Part shown: positions 27,181 through 35,721 of the stretch, piece after piece | Numbering within the stretch: position 1 is the stretch's first letter | How the letters are laid out: every line of letters starts with the position of its first letter | DNA from: an uncultured Mobiluncus sp. | GTDB lineage: Bacteria > Actinomycetota > Actinomycetes > Actinomycetales > Actinomycetaceae | Reading direction: 5' to 3' | Assembly: GCF_902488535.1 (NCBI RefSeq) | Contig: NZ_CABTWO010000005.1 | Coordinates: 1-64,000 of the forward strand | Length of the DNA stretch: 64,000 nt | The notes under the pieces: generated by a model | Told to the model about the DNA's origin: nothing | The model's database searches: none | Seen by the model: the letters and a program-made list of their open reading frames with translations, nothing else | Translations under genes and position numbers: made by a program

Positions 27181-27360
27181 ACGTCCCCCTGTGGCTGGCT
27201 GTCTGACTTCTAACTGACGTGCCCAGATGTTTGTCTGGCAGAATGTTCACTCTAAACTGTAGCGTTTTCACAGGTTTTATGGGTCTCTCTGGCTGGTTGG
27301 CGAGTTGTTCCAGAGGCACAACCGGGTGTCGCTAGGAACCGGCTGTCGCAGTAATACCTA

Positions 27361-27395
27361 TTGACAAACGATATAAAAGTATCGATAATCGATAT
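27361..27395 (+). promoter_or_regulatory. Promoter with overlapping operator, probably leaderless transcript
   Basis: TTGACA (27361-27366), 17 bases, GATAAT (27384-27389). A perfect palindrome TATCGAT-A-ATCGATA (27380-27394) covers the -10 box, and a related CGATAT lies at 27369-27374. The ATG at 27396 is about 7 bases past the -10, so the message should begin at or near the start codon. The XRE regulator encoded downstream is the probable ligand of the operator. Confidence 0.68.
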
Positions 27396-27878
27396 ATGAA
27401 GTTTTCTCGAATTTACGTAATTCTGTCGCAAGTTTCCTTGATTGCAGCTCTTCCAGGGGTGTTGCTGCTCCAGTTATTTTGCGTATTAGCGGCATGGGAA
27501 ACGGGGGAGGAATTCCCCGAGGTTCGCCACCTGGTCGTACCATATGCGCTGGCAGCCGTAGCGGCGCTTATTTGTGTGCAGGTACTGATTGTGGCGTTGA
27601 TTATGCTGGTAAGGGCAGTTAGCAAAGGAGCTTTTTTTACTGCTAAAACCATGAAATGGATCAATTTAGCGCGTCTCATGGTTGCTATCGGTCCCGGTAT
27701 CGTCGCGCTAACCGGTGGGCACATGAGCATTTTTGCACCGGCAACCAGACCAGAGCCGCCTCTTTTATTCCTCGGCGGAATAGTTTTGGGAGTGGGGCTA
27801 TTTTCCCTGGTTAGCCTGGCTAAGAGTATTTTTCAAGCCGCGCTGGACGATGCGGCAGAATTAGCGGAGGTCATCTAA
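27396..27878 (+). CDS. DUF2975 membrane protein
   Basis: 160 residues with four TM helices (SLIAALPGVLLLQLF, ALAAVAALICVQVLIVALIMLV, LMVAIGPGIVALTGG, LLFLGGIVLGVGLFSLVSL). The loop KGAFFTAKTMKWINLARLM is typical of the DUF2975 family. Function is unknown. In many actinobacteria and firmicutes it is paired with a small XRE regulator, as here, where the stop TAA abuts the regulator's GTG. No Shine-Dalgarno precedes the ATG, which fits a leaderless mRNA. Confidence 0.8.
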   Translation: MKFSRIYVILSQVSLIAALPGVLLLQLFCVLAAWETGEEFPEVRHLVVPYALAAVAALICVQVLIVALIMLVRAVSKGAFFTAKTMKWINLARLMVAIGPGIVALTGGHMSIFAPATRPEPPLLFLGGIVLGVGLFSLVSLAKSIFQAALDDAAELAEVI

Positions 27879-28097
27879 GTGATTACGGTAAATCTGTCGG
27901 TGTTGCTGGCCCAGCGAGGTATGTCGGTTCAGGACTTTGCGCAGGCTGTGGACATCACGGCGGCGAATGTCTCGATACTGAAAAATGGTCACGCCAAGGC
28001 AATCCGCTTCTCTACACTGGAAAAAATCTGCCGAGTTTTGGAGTGCCAGCCGGGAGACATTTTGAGCTACACTCCGCAGGGGGATAATCCGTCCTAA
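27879..28097 (+). CDS. Small XRE-family (Cro/cI-type) regulator, YozG-like
   Basis: 72 residues consisting of one helix-turn-helix domain: LLAQRGMSVQDFAQAVDITAANVSILKNGHAKAIRFSTLEKICRVLECQPGDIL. GTG start directly after the DUF2975 stop. These two-gene units usually encode a membrane protein and its regulator. The palindrome over the shared promoter suggests autoregulation. Confidence 0.88.
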   Translation: MITVNLSVLLAQRGMSVQDFAQAVDITAANVSILKNGHAKAIRFSTLEKICRVLECQPGDILSYTPQGDNPS

Positions 28098-28149
28098 ACT
28101 TTTGACTTTCTGAAACTCAGGCAAAAGCTCACTTTGTTTGAGTCCAGAG

Positions 28150-28447
28150 AAAAAACTGGATAGAGTGGAATCCGCGTTGAACCGGTCCGGACTGTTGAGC
28201 CCGGATATCGCCGGGGAGCTTCGGAAAGAACGGTTGTGTGCCGTGCATGCGACTCACTAGACTCCGACGGGAAGGCCCGTTACAGCCATATTGAGCGGCT
28301 CACTGGGCCAACTCAATAGTCTGGTTGCACCAATTGGTCGGCACCCAGACTTTTGCGGGACCACGTGAGCAAGCGAGGTGGTACCGCGCCCACCGACAGA
28401 GTGTCGCAGGCGTCCTCGTGAATGAACGATTCGCGATAAGGACGAAA
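28150..28447 (+). promoter_or_regulatory. Translational ileS T-box riboswitch with ultrashort stem I
   Basis: The 350-base leader upstream of ileS has CCCGG (28200-28204)-ATATCG-CCGGG (28211-28215), an ultrashort stem I whose loop holds the Ile specifier AUC (28207-28209). The conserved T-box AGGTGGTACCGCG is at 28376-28388, with UGGU (28379-28382) to pair with the 3' end of uncharged tRNA-Ile. CGTCCT-CGTGAA (28411-28422) can pair with TTCGCG-AT-AAGGACG (28430-28444), hiding the Shine-Dalgarno. The same CCTCGT (28413-28418) can instead pair with GCGAGG (28373-28378) beside the T-box. So uncharged tRNA should open translation. There is no intrinsic terminator. Confidence 0.88.
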
Positions 28448-31400
28448 ATGAGCGAGAAAAAACGCGGGTTCTACCCCAAACACCGGGATACTTCCCTGGA
28501 CGCCAGCCCGAATTTTCCCAGCCAAGAAACCGAAACCCTGGCGTTTTGGGCTAAAGATCATACTTTCCAGGCTTCTGTGGATGCCCGTCAGGCCGGCCAG
28601 GACGGTAGCAACGAGTTCGTGTTCTACGATGGTCCGCCCTTTGCCAATGGCTTGCCGCACTATGGCCACCTGTTGACCGGCTACGTGAAAGACATCGTGG
28701 GGCGTTACCAGACCATGCGCGGCCACCGCGTAGAGCGGCGCTTCGGGTGGGACACTCACGGCTTGCCCGCCGAACTGGAGGCGGAACGCATTCTCGGCAT
28801 CGAGGACAAGGAACAAATCGAAGGCCCGGACGGAATGGGGATTGAGGCCTTCAACCAGGCCTGTCGCGAATCGGTACTGAAATATACCAAAGAGTGGGAA
28901 GAATATGTGACGCGCCAGGCGCGCTGGGTCGACTTCGAAAACGACTACAAGACCCTCGACTCCACCTTTATGGAATCGGTCATTTGGGCGTTCAAGACCC
29001 TGTACGACAAGGGGCTCATCTACGAAGGCTTTAAGGTGCTGCCTTACTGCTGGCACGACGGCACACCCCTGTCGAACCACGAACTTAAGATGGACGACGA
29101 CATCTACCAAAACCGCACCGACCAGACCGTCACGGTGGGAATGCGTCTGCGTGACACCGACGAGATGGTGCTGATTTGGACCACGACCCCGTGGACGTTG
29201 CCCAGCAACCTTGCGGTCGCCGTCGGGGAGGACATCGACTACGTGCGGGTCACGCCGACCCAGGGGGAGTTGCAGGGACAAACCGTAATCCTGGCCCAGG
29301 CGCGCTTGGCGGCTTACGAAAAGGAACTTGGGGAAAACCCGCAGGTATCCGCTCCTTTCAAAGGCTCTGAACTGGTTGGCCTGGAGTACTATCCCATTTT
29401 TGATTACTTTGAAGATGCCAAAGCTGCCGCCATCGCCGATGGTACGGCAGACCAGCCGGGACACGTGGGACCGGGATCGAAAGCCTGGACCATCATCAGT
29501 GCCGACTTCGTGTCCACCGAGGACGGCACCGGGCTGGTGCACCTCGCCCCGGCCTTTGGCGAGGACGATATGAACGTTTGCGCTACCCAGCAAATCGGGG
29601 TGGTCATGCCGGTAGACGGAAACGGAGTCATCACCGCGGAAGTTCCAGATTACGCGGGAAAGAACGTTTTTGAGGCAAACCGCTACATCATCGCCGACCT
29701 GCGCGACGAAACCGGCCCGGTGGCGGCCCGTGAGGCGCGCCAGCGTCCCTACCTGGTGAAGGTCGCCTCTTACGAGCACTCCTACCCGCACTGCTGGCGT
29801 TGCCGCCAACCGCTCATCTACAAGGCAGTGTCCTCGTGGTTTGTCCGCGTTACTGAGTTCCGTGACCGCATGGTGGAGTTGAATCAGCAAATCACCTGGA
29901 CGCCGGAACATACCAAGAACGGTATCTTTGGCAACTGGCTCGCAGGGGCGCGCGACTGGTCGATTTCGCGCAACCGTTTCTGGGGTTCCCCGATTCCGGT
30001 ATGGAAGTCGGACAATCCCGCCTATCCGCGCATTGACGTCTACGGCTCTTTTGCGGAACTGGAACGGGACTTTGGGGTCAAGATCGATAACCTCCACCGG
30101 CCGTTCATTGATGGGTTGACCCGCCCGAATCCCGATGATCCCAGCGGAAAATCCACGATGCGTCGTGTCCCGGAAGTGTTGGACTGCTGGTTTGAATCCG
30201 GGTCTATGCCCTACGCCCAGGTCCACTATCCCTTTGAAAATCGGGAATGGTTCGAGACACATTACCCCGGCGACTTCATCGTGGAGTACATCGGCCAGAC
30301 CCGTGGTTGGTTCTATACCTTGCACGTATTGGCGACCGCGCTGTTTGACCGGCCGGCGTTTTTGAACTGTATCTCGCACGGTATCGTTCTGGGTGATGAC
30401 GGGCGCAAGATGAGTAAATCGCTGCGCAACTACCCGGACGTTAACGAAGTTTTCGACAAGTACGGTGCGGACGCGATGCGTTGGTTCCTGATGAGTTCTC
30501 CGGTGGTCAGCGGGGGCAACCTGATCGTGACCGATAAAGGTATTCGCGACACGGTGCGGCAAACGATTCTGCCGGTGTGGAACGCCTACTACTTCTTTAC
30601 GCTCTATGCCGGCACCTGTCAGCAGGGCGCGGGCTACGAGGCGAAGCCCGTGGACGTGGATGATGCCGCGAGCGTCAACGCGCTGCCTATGATGGACCGC
30701 TACTTGCTGTCCGCCGCGCGCCAGCTGTTCGCCGAAATGCGCGATGACCTGGATAACTTCCACATTCCGGAGGCTTGCGAACACGTTCGCCAGTTCACCG
30801 AGGTGTTGAACAACTGGTACATTCGCATTTCTCGCCAGCGTTTCTGGGACGAGGATCCTGCCGCCTTTGACGTGCTCTACACCGTGTTAGAGGCGCTGAT
30901 GCGGGCGATGGCTCCGCTGCTGCCTCTGATTGCAGAAGAAGTCTGGCGGGGGCTGACCGGTGGTCGTTCCGTACATCTGATGGACTACCCAAACTGGGAC
31001 GATGCTGTGTACGATGGTGCGCTAGTGGACGCTATGAACGAGGTGCGCGACGTCGTTTCGTGTGCCCACGCCTTGCGCAAGGGCGCTAACCTGCGGGTGC
31101 GTTTGCCGCTGAGCCGCCTCCAGGTGGTAGCCGCGGATCCGGAGGCTCTGCGTGACTACACGACGCTCATTGCCTCCGAGGTCAACGTCAAGTCCGTGGA
31201 GGTGCTCGGTGTTGCCGAGTCCGGATTGCAATCAAGCCAGGAATTGACGCTCAACCCCAAGGCTTTTGCCCCCGAGGTGCGCAAACTCACTTCTGCGTTG
31301 TTCCAGGCGCAAAAGTCCGGTCAGTGGCGCTTGGACGGTGACGCTGTGGTGTTCGATGGGGTGGAACTCGGTGGACAGCCGGTGCGCCTCACGGGTGAAC

Positions 31401-31735
31401 AGTTCGGGTTGGTGACAAAGGTTGCAGCCGAGCCGGGAACCGTTGCCGATGTGCTGGATAGCTGCACTTTTGTGGTGCTGGACACCGAAGTGACCGAGGA
31501 ACTGGAAGCGGAAGGCTACGCCCGCGATGCGATTCGTGCGGTGCAAGACGCTCGCAAGAACGCGGTCCTGGACGTGGCTGACCGGATTGACCTGACGCTG
31601 GGCGTGCCCGCCGATCACCTCGAATGGGTGAAGACTCATGAGCAGCTCATCGCCGGAGAAACCCTGGCCGTATCCGTGAAGGTCAACCCTTCGAGCGGCA
31701 AAGAACTGGAAATCAATGTGACCAAGCACGTTTAG
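28448..31735 (+). CDS. ileS: Isoleucine-tRNA ligase (type 2, IleS2-like)
   Basis: Charges tRNA-Ile. The ATG at 28448 (MSEKKRGFYPKHRD) is preceded by AAGGA; the longer frame runs through the T-box. 1095 residues, the length of the eukaryote-like IleS2 class. The HIGH motif is PFANGLPHYGHLLTGYVKD-type (GLPHYGHLL), then VERRFGWDTHGLPAE. The CP1 editing domain has TTTPWTLPSNLAVAVG, the KMSKS loop is GRKMSKSLRNYPD, and the anticodon-binding and C-terminal domains follow. IleS2 enzymes are known to resist mupirocin. A bidirectional-looking hairpin follows at 31760. Confidence 0.96.
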   Translation: MSEKKRGFYPKHRDTSLDASPNFPSQETETLAFWAKDHTFQASVDARQAGQDGSNEFVFYDGPPFANGLPHYGHLLTGYVKDIVGRYQTMRGHRVERRFGWDTHGLPAELEAERILGIEDKEQIEGPDGMGIEAFNQACRESVLKYTKEWEEYVTRQARWVDFENDYKTLDSTFMESVIWAFKTLYDKGLIYEGFKVLPYCWHDGTPLSNHELKMDDDIYQNRTDQTVTVGMRLRDTDEMVLIWTTTPWTLPSNLAVAVGEDIDYVRVTPTQGELQGQTVILAQARLAAYEKELGENPQVSAPFKGSELVGLEYYPIFDYFEDAKAAAIADGTADQPGHVGPGSKAWTIISADFVSTEDGTGLVHLAPAFGEDDMNVCATQQIGVVMPVDGNGVITAEVPDYAGKNVFEANRYIIADLRDETGPVAAREARQRPYLVKVASYEHSYPHCWRCRQPLIYKAVSSWFVRVTEFRDRMVELNQQITWTPEHTKNGIFGNWLAGARDWSISRNRFWGSPIPVWKSDNPAYPRIDVYGSFAELERDFGVKIDNLHRPFIDGLTRPNPDDPSGKSTMRRVPEVLDCWFESGSMPYAQVHYPFENREWFETHYPGDFIVEYIGQTRGWFYTLHVLATALFDRPAFLNCISHGIVLGDDGRKMSKSLRNYPDVNEVFDKYGADAMRWFLMSSPVVSGGNLIVTDKGIRDTVRQTILPVWNAYYFFTLYAGTCQQGAGYEAKPVDVDDAASVNALPMMDRYLLSAARQLFAEMRDDLDNFHIPEACEHVRQFTEVLNNWYIRISRQRFWDEDPAAFDVLYTVLEALMRAMAPLLPLIAEEVWRGLTGGRSVHLMDYPNWDDAVYDGALVDAMNEVRDVVSCAHALRKGANLRVRLPLSRLQVVAADPEALRDYTTLIASEVNVKSVEVLGVAESGLQSSQELTLNPKAFAPEVRKLTSALFQAQKSGQWRLDGDAVVFDGVELGGQPVRLTGEQFGLVTKVAAEPGTVADVLDSCTFVVLDTEVTEELEAEGYARDAIRAVQDARKNAVLDVADRIDLTLGVPADHLEWVKTHEQLIAGETLAVSVKVNPSSGKELEINVTKHV

Positions 31736-31759
31736 AAATCTGTTCAGAAAATTTCATAG

Positions 31760-31801
31760 CGAAGGGCGATAATCTTCCGGATTACCGCCCTTCGACCTTT
31801 T
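31760..31801 (+). terminator. Terminator after ileS
   Basis: CGAAGGGCG (31760-31768) pairs with CGCCCTTCG (31786-31794), with a second inner helix TAATC/GATTA, followed by ACCTTTTTA. A good intrinsic terminator. Confidence 0.88.
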
Positions 31802-32104
31802 TACGATTCATTTTCCCTCGTGGCGTCTTGTCCCTTAGGTTAATGTGGGGGAGCGCGGCAACAAGACTGAAATAATACTGAGATGGGTACTGCGGTAAGC
31901 TCTACCGACAGTGAGAGGTTCACCGCTCTTTCCGTCTATACTCCAAACGCCACGAAGTTAAGTGTTTGTAAAAAACGCTGAGAATCTGATAGAAATGGAT
32001 GTAAGAGGAGCCTCATCTAGGTGGAGGCCGGAGTCAGAGGAATTCCGGCATTCTGTCTAAAATCCCGAGAGAACGAGGCGAAAACACGCGAAAGTGGCGG
32101 AGAG
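31802..32104. other. 303-base leader region before the kinase-phosphatase gene
   Basis: No gene is seen. One frame from a GTG at 32021 is open into the next gene but looks like leader sequence (…AFCLKSRENEAKTRESGGE), because the conserved protein starts at 32105. The stretch presumably carries the promoter. Confidence 0.45.
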
Positions 32105-33355
32105 ATGCGCAAACTTTTTATACTTTATGGCCCGCAGGGGGCCGGCAAAACGACGTTTGTGCAGGAAAATAAGCTCGAAGAGTTTTCCGTCAGCGCTGAT
32201 GAAGTGCGCCGTATGTTTTCCCGCTATGTTCCCGCTCTCGATGGCGACAAGGTCTTAATCGCCGGGGAGCATTTGCAGCGTTTGACCCGCCGCATTGTGC
32301 AAGAACAAGCTGATAACTTGATGTTTTTGGGCTCTCCGGTCATCATCGATGCGGTCAATGCCTCACCCCGCTCACGTTCGCAGTGGGAAGCGCTGGCGGA
32401 TTCGCACGGCTACGACGTCTTAGCGGTGGACTTTACCCAGGTTAGTCGGGAAGAATTGCTGTCCCGTAACCTCAAACGCGGGGGAGACCGGATTCCCGAT
32501 ATTGAGTCATTCTTGGATCGCTTCGATTCCGTTCCGCCGCCGCAGACCATTACTCCGGCACAGATGTTGGATTGTTTTAAAACTTGTCAGGTTGACCTGG
32601 GCAATCGGCCGGTGCGAGTGGTTGGCGATGTGCAGTCCTGCGGGGGCGCCTTAGAACAGGCAGTGGCAGAACTGGGCACTCCGGATGCCAAGTGGATTTT
32701 TGTGGGCGACCTGTTTGACCGCGGTCCAGATGCCGGAAAAGTCTGGAAAATCCTGCGCTCCGTAGACAACGTGGTGATCACCGGAAACCACGAGAAATCC
32801 CTTCTGAACGCCTTGAAAGGACGAGGCACCAAGAGCGCCACCGAGGAATCTGTGAAACAGTTACTGACCGCTGGCGCGACCCGCCAACAACTCGAAGACT
32901 GGTATCGTTCCACCGTGCCGTTCTATGACTTCCGAGTCGGGGGGACGCCCGCCACACCCTCAGTTTCCGATACTCCGGGAACGAAATCTGGAGCGGAGAA
33001 ACGCCCGGGGGCTCGCGAATATTTTGTATCCCACGGCGGGGTATATCCCGAAACCATCCGAGAAATCCGCCGCACCGGCTACTGCGATTTACCTGATGAT
33101 TACTTTATTTTTGGGGTGGGTACGCGCGCCAACACCTACCGGAGGCGCTACGAGTTCAAAAACTTCCCTGAAATGGGGAACCATGAAATCGTCCAACTGC
33201 ACGGGCATCGCAACGAAAGTCGGGAAAACTTTGTGAACCCCGGGGTGATTGACCTCGAATCCGGGGTGGAAAAGGACGGTTGGCTCTCGGTTTACGCTAT
33301 CGATGGCGTTACCGGTGAGGGCCAGATTCACAAGTACCGCGAGCCGCGGGACTGA
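32105..33355 (+). CDS. P-loop kinase and metallophosphoesterase fusion (Pnkp-like)
   Basis: 416 residues from the ATG at 32105. The N-terminal half is a polynucleotide-kinase-like P-loop domain (FILYGPQGAGKTT, G9-T17; VIIDAVNASPRSRSQW lid region). The C-terminal half is a calcineurin-type phosphoesterase: GDVQSC (D175), GDLFDRG (D202, D205), GNHE (N228, H229), then SHGG and LHGH. This matches the order of bacterial Pnkp (kinase-phosphatase), without its ligase domain. The first motif is D-x-Q rather than D-x-H, a variant also known in ApaH-like enzymes. RNA end healing is a reasonable hypothesis; nucleotide or protein substrates are alternatives. Confidence 0.78.
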   Translation: MRKLFILYGPQGAGKTTFVQENKLEEFSVSADEVRRMFSRYVPALDGDKVLIAGEHLQRLTRRIVQEQADNLMFLGSPVIIDAVNASPRSRSQWEALADSHGYDVLAVDFTQVSREELLSRNLKRGGDRIPDIESFLDRFDSVPPPQTITPAQMLDCFKTCQVDLGNRPVRVVGDVQSCGGALEQAVAELGTPDAKWIFVGDLFDRGPDAGKVWKILRSVDNVVITGNHEKSLLNALKGRGTKSATEESVKQLLTAGATRQQLEDWYRSTVPFYDFRVGGTPATPSVSDTPGTKSGAEKRPGAREYFVSHGGVYPETIREIRRTGYCDLPDDYFIFGVGTRANTYRRRYEFKNFPEMGNHEIVQLHGHRNESRENFVNPGVIDLESGVEKDGWLSVYAIDGVTGEGQIHKYREPRD

Positions 33356-33401
33356 TGACCGCAACCACGCTGGTGATTCCAGTCAGAAGCCCAGGAAACG
33401 T

Positions 33402-34292
33402 TTATTTCGCGCCGTTTACGTGGTCAGGATGGGAACCGGTGCGGCCCGCCTCACCACGATCCAAACTGTCGAGAGCCGCTCGCGCAGGCGCATCAAGTGC
33501 AAACTCCAGCACGGCAAAGTTCTCCCGCATCCGCTCAACATGATTCGACTTTGGGATGACCACGTCGCCGCGCTCTAGAGCCCAACGCAACACGACTTGC
33601 GCTGGGTTCCGCCCCAGGCGTTTGGCGGTCTCAATCAAAACCGGGGTGTCAAAGAACCGGCCTCGTGCCAGGGGAGACCACGCCTCAATGAGCCCGCCAT
33701 GTGCTCTGGTGAATTCCCTAACCGCGTTATTGGCAAACCACGGGTGTGCCTCGACCTGGTTGACCTGCGGAAAAATCCCCGTTTCAGTCAGCAGTCGCTG
33801 CAGATGTGAAACTTCAAAGTTCGACACCCCCACGTGACGGGCTCGCCCATCCGCCACGAACTCTTGCAACACCCGCCACAAACCGGGATAGTCCCCACCG
33901 TAAGCCTCGGGCATCGGCCAGTGAATGAGGAACAAATCCACGTAATCGGTTTGCAGGCGCTGCAATGACTCGGCAAAAGTGCGGCGGGCCACATCGGGCT
34001 CGTGATGGGGATTGTTCAGTTTAGTGGTTAAGAAGAACTCGCTGCGCGCGATTCCCGATGCCCGCAGGGCCGCGCCAACTTGCGCTTCGTTTCCATACAT
34101 TTGGGCGGTATCAATGTGGCGATACCCCACTTCCACCGCGTTCTCCACGATTTCTTGGGCATTTTCGGGAGCAATTTTATAGGTGCCGAAACCCAGTTGA
34201 GGGATTCTCGCAACCGGAGAACCTGACTCGTCGTCCCCGAGGGGAAGCAGTGGAACCCCAAAACTGTCCACCACGGCTTGTGACTGTGTCAT
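33402..34292 (-). CDS. Aldo/keto reductase
   Basis: 296 residues, NADPH-dependent carbonyl reductase of the AKR5-like prokaryotic group. The catalytic tetrad is visible as Asp and Tyr in HIDTAQMYGNE, Lys in FLTTKLNN, and His in DLFLIHWP. HVGVSNFEVSHLQRLL and the C-terminal coenzyme-binding VIPKSNHVERMRENF are standard. A short N-terminal extension (MTQSQAVVDSFGVPLLPLG) precedes the barrel. Members reduce 2,5-diketo-gluconate, methylglyoxal and similar compounds; the substrate here is unknown. Single-gene unit. Confidence 0.92.
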   Translation of the reverse strand: MTQSQAVVDSFGVPLLPLGDDESGSPVARIPQLGFGTYKIAPENAQEIVENAVEVGYRHIDTAQMYGNEAQVGAALRASGIARSEFFLTTKLNNPHHEPDVARRTFAESLQRLQTDYVDLFLIHWPMPEAYGGDYPGLWRVLQEFVADGRARHVGVSNFEVSHLQRLLTETGIFPQVNQVEAHPWFANNAVREFTRAHGGLIEAWSPLARGRFFDTPVLIETAKRLGRNPAQVVLRWALERGDVVIPKSNHVERMRENFAVLEFALDAPARAALDSLDRGEAGRTGSHPDHVNGAK

Positions 34293-34338
34293 TTTCCCTC
34301 CATTCTGGCGGTGGTGCCGTCCGAGAAACGAAACACGA

Positions 34339-35676
34339 TTACTCTACGGATTTCACCTTATAAATCATCAGCCCGCCAATCACAAACATCACGGCCATAG
34401 CGCTGAACAAGACCGTGTAGCCAATGGAATAGCTGGCGATGAGGACAATTACCGGAACTCCAAATATGGGGGCTAACACCTGCGGGAGGGTCGCAGAAAC
34501 GTTGAAAACACCGAGGTCACGACCGGAATCGTCGGTGGGAGGAAGGACTCGGGTGGTGATTGCAAAGCTCACCGCGATGAAAATACCGTGGCCAATCCCA
34601 ATAAAGATCGCAGCGAGAATCGTCCAGGTCCAAGTTTGCAAGAACGCAAGGATGAGGCTGCCAATCGCCATGGTGACTGAGGAAATGAAGATGAGCCGTC
34701 GGTACTTCATCAGATAGTCGGCGACAAAACCGATGATGAAGGCGCTAACCATGGTCAGCACCGCGTAGATTGTGGACAAAATCAGCACGCCGGTGGTTGG
34801 ATTCGGGTAATGCAACACATCTTCGAGGTAATAGAGCAGGTAAAGCGTTATCGTCATGAACGGTGTGAACATTAGGAGGCGGGAGAGCCAAGTCCAGATG
34901 AAATCCGGGTATTTGCGCGGCGGAATCCAGAATCGCTGGAAAAACTTTGTGATGGTGACGGGGTCTCGGCGGGCACCGAGGAAACGGTCGTTGGAGTTCC
35001 ACAAGTAGGGAGTCACACAGATGGTCAGTAGCAACACTAAGACAACGTAGGCAGCCACTATGCCCATGTAGTTGTGGATTAGATTCGTACACAGGGTCGC
35101 CAAGCCGACTCCTAACAAAGCTCCCAGGTTCTGGCCGGCTCCCAACCAGCCGCCCATTTCGCCGCGGTACTCAATTCTGACAGAATCGTTCGGAATGGCG
35201 TTGGTAGCGATGAACGCGGCGTTTAGCGCCGCCTGGGTCAAAACCCACGTTCCCGCCAAAGACGCGGGACACCACGACAAAGTCAAGCCTGCGAGCGCGA
35301 AAACTCCGCATAAAACCCCGCCCAAGACCCAAGGCGCCCGACGTCCGTATTTTGAGTAAGTCCGGTCAGACAGTGCTCCGAAAATGGGAGCGGCAATCAT
35401 CGCCATAAATGCCCCGCATCCGGTAACTACGGAAAGCACAATTTCCTTTTGGTCGTAAGCTATCATCGAGGCTTGCAAGCCGATGAGCAGCTGAATGGGG
35501 GCAAATAAACAGGCATAAATGCCGACCTGAGTCAGCAGAAGGGCGAATTTCCACCTGGTCGTGGGGATTTCCAGCGGTTCAATGGTCTCCTTCTTGGCAT
35601 GAAAAATGCCGGGATTCCAGGAACGCGGCCACCGACGTGGTCCTTGCGTAGCGGGGGTCAGATCCGGAGAGTTCAC
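34339..35676 (-). CDS. MFS transporter, SLC45/GPH-like
   Basis: 445 residues, about 12 TM helices. The loop after TM2 reads GALSDRTYSKYGRRAPWVLGG, the motif of the sucrose/glycoside (SLC45/GPH) branch, and the equivalent second-half loop is GFVADYLMKYRRLIF. A cation-coupled sugar or glycoside symporter is the best guess; the substrate is not readable. GTG start. It lies 45 bases downstream of another MFS gene on the same strand, and may be co-transcribed with it. Confidence 0.82.
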   Translation of the reverse strand: MNSPDLTPATQGPRRWPRSWNPGIFHAKKETIEPLEIPTTRWKFALLLTQVGIYACLFAPIQLLIGLQASMIAYDQKEIVLSVVTGCGAFMAMIAAPIFGALSDRTYSKYGRRAPWVLGGVLCGVFALAGLTLSWCPASLAGTWVLTQAALNAAFIATNAIPNDSVRIEYRGEMGGWLGAGQNLGALLGVGLATLCTNLIHNYMGIVAAYVVLVLLLTICVTPYLWNSNDRFLGARRDPVTITKFFQRFWIPPRKYPDFIWTWLSRLLMFTPFMTITLYLLYYLEDVLHYPNPTTGVLILSTIYAVLTMVSAFIIGFVADYLMKYRRLIFISSVTMAIGSLILAFLQTWTWTILAAIFIGIGHGIFIAVSFAITTRVLPPTDDSGRDLGVFNVSATLPQVLAPIFGVPVIVLIASYSIGYTVLFSAMAVMFVIGGLMIYKVKSVE

Positions 35677-35721
35677 GCGTTAAGCCTAACGTTAAAACAG
35701 CTAATTTCTGAGTGAGTTCGG

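Noticed and set aside
28313..30784. 823-codon open frame on the minus strand opposite ileS
   Set aside because: It mirrors the ileS codons and covers the T-box; no ribosome site, no family. Long antisense frames are common at this base composition.
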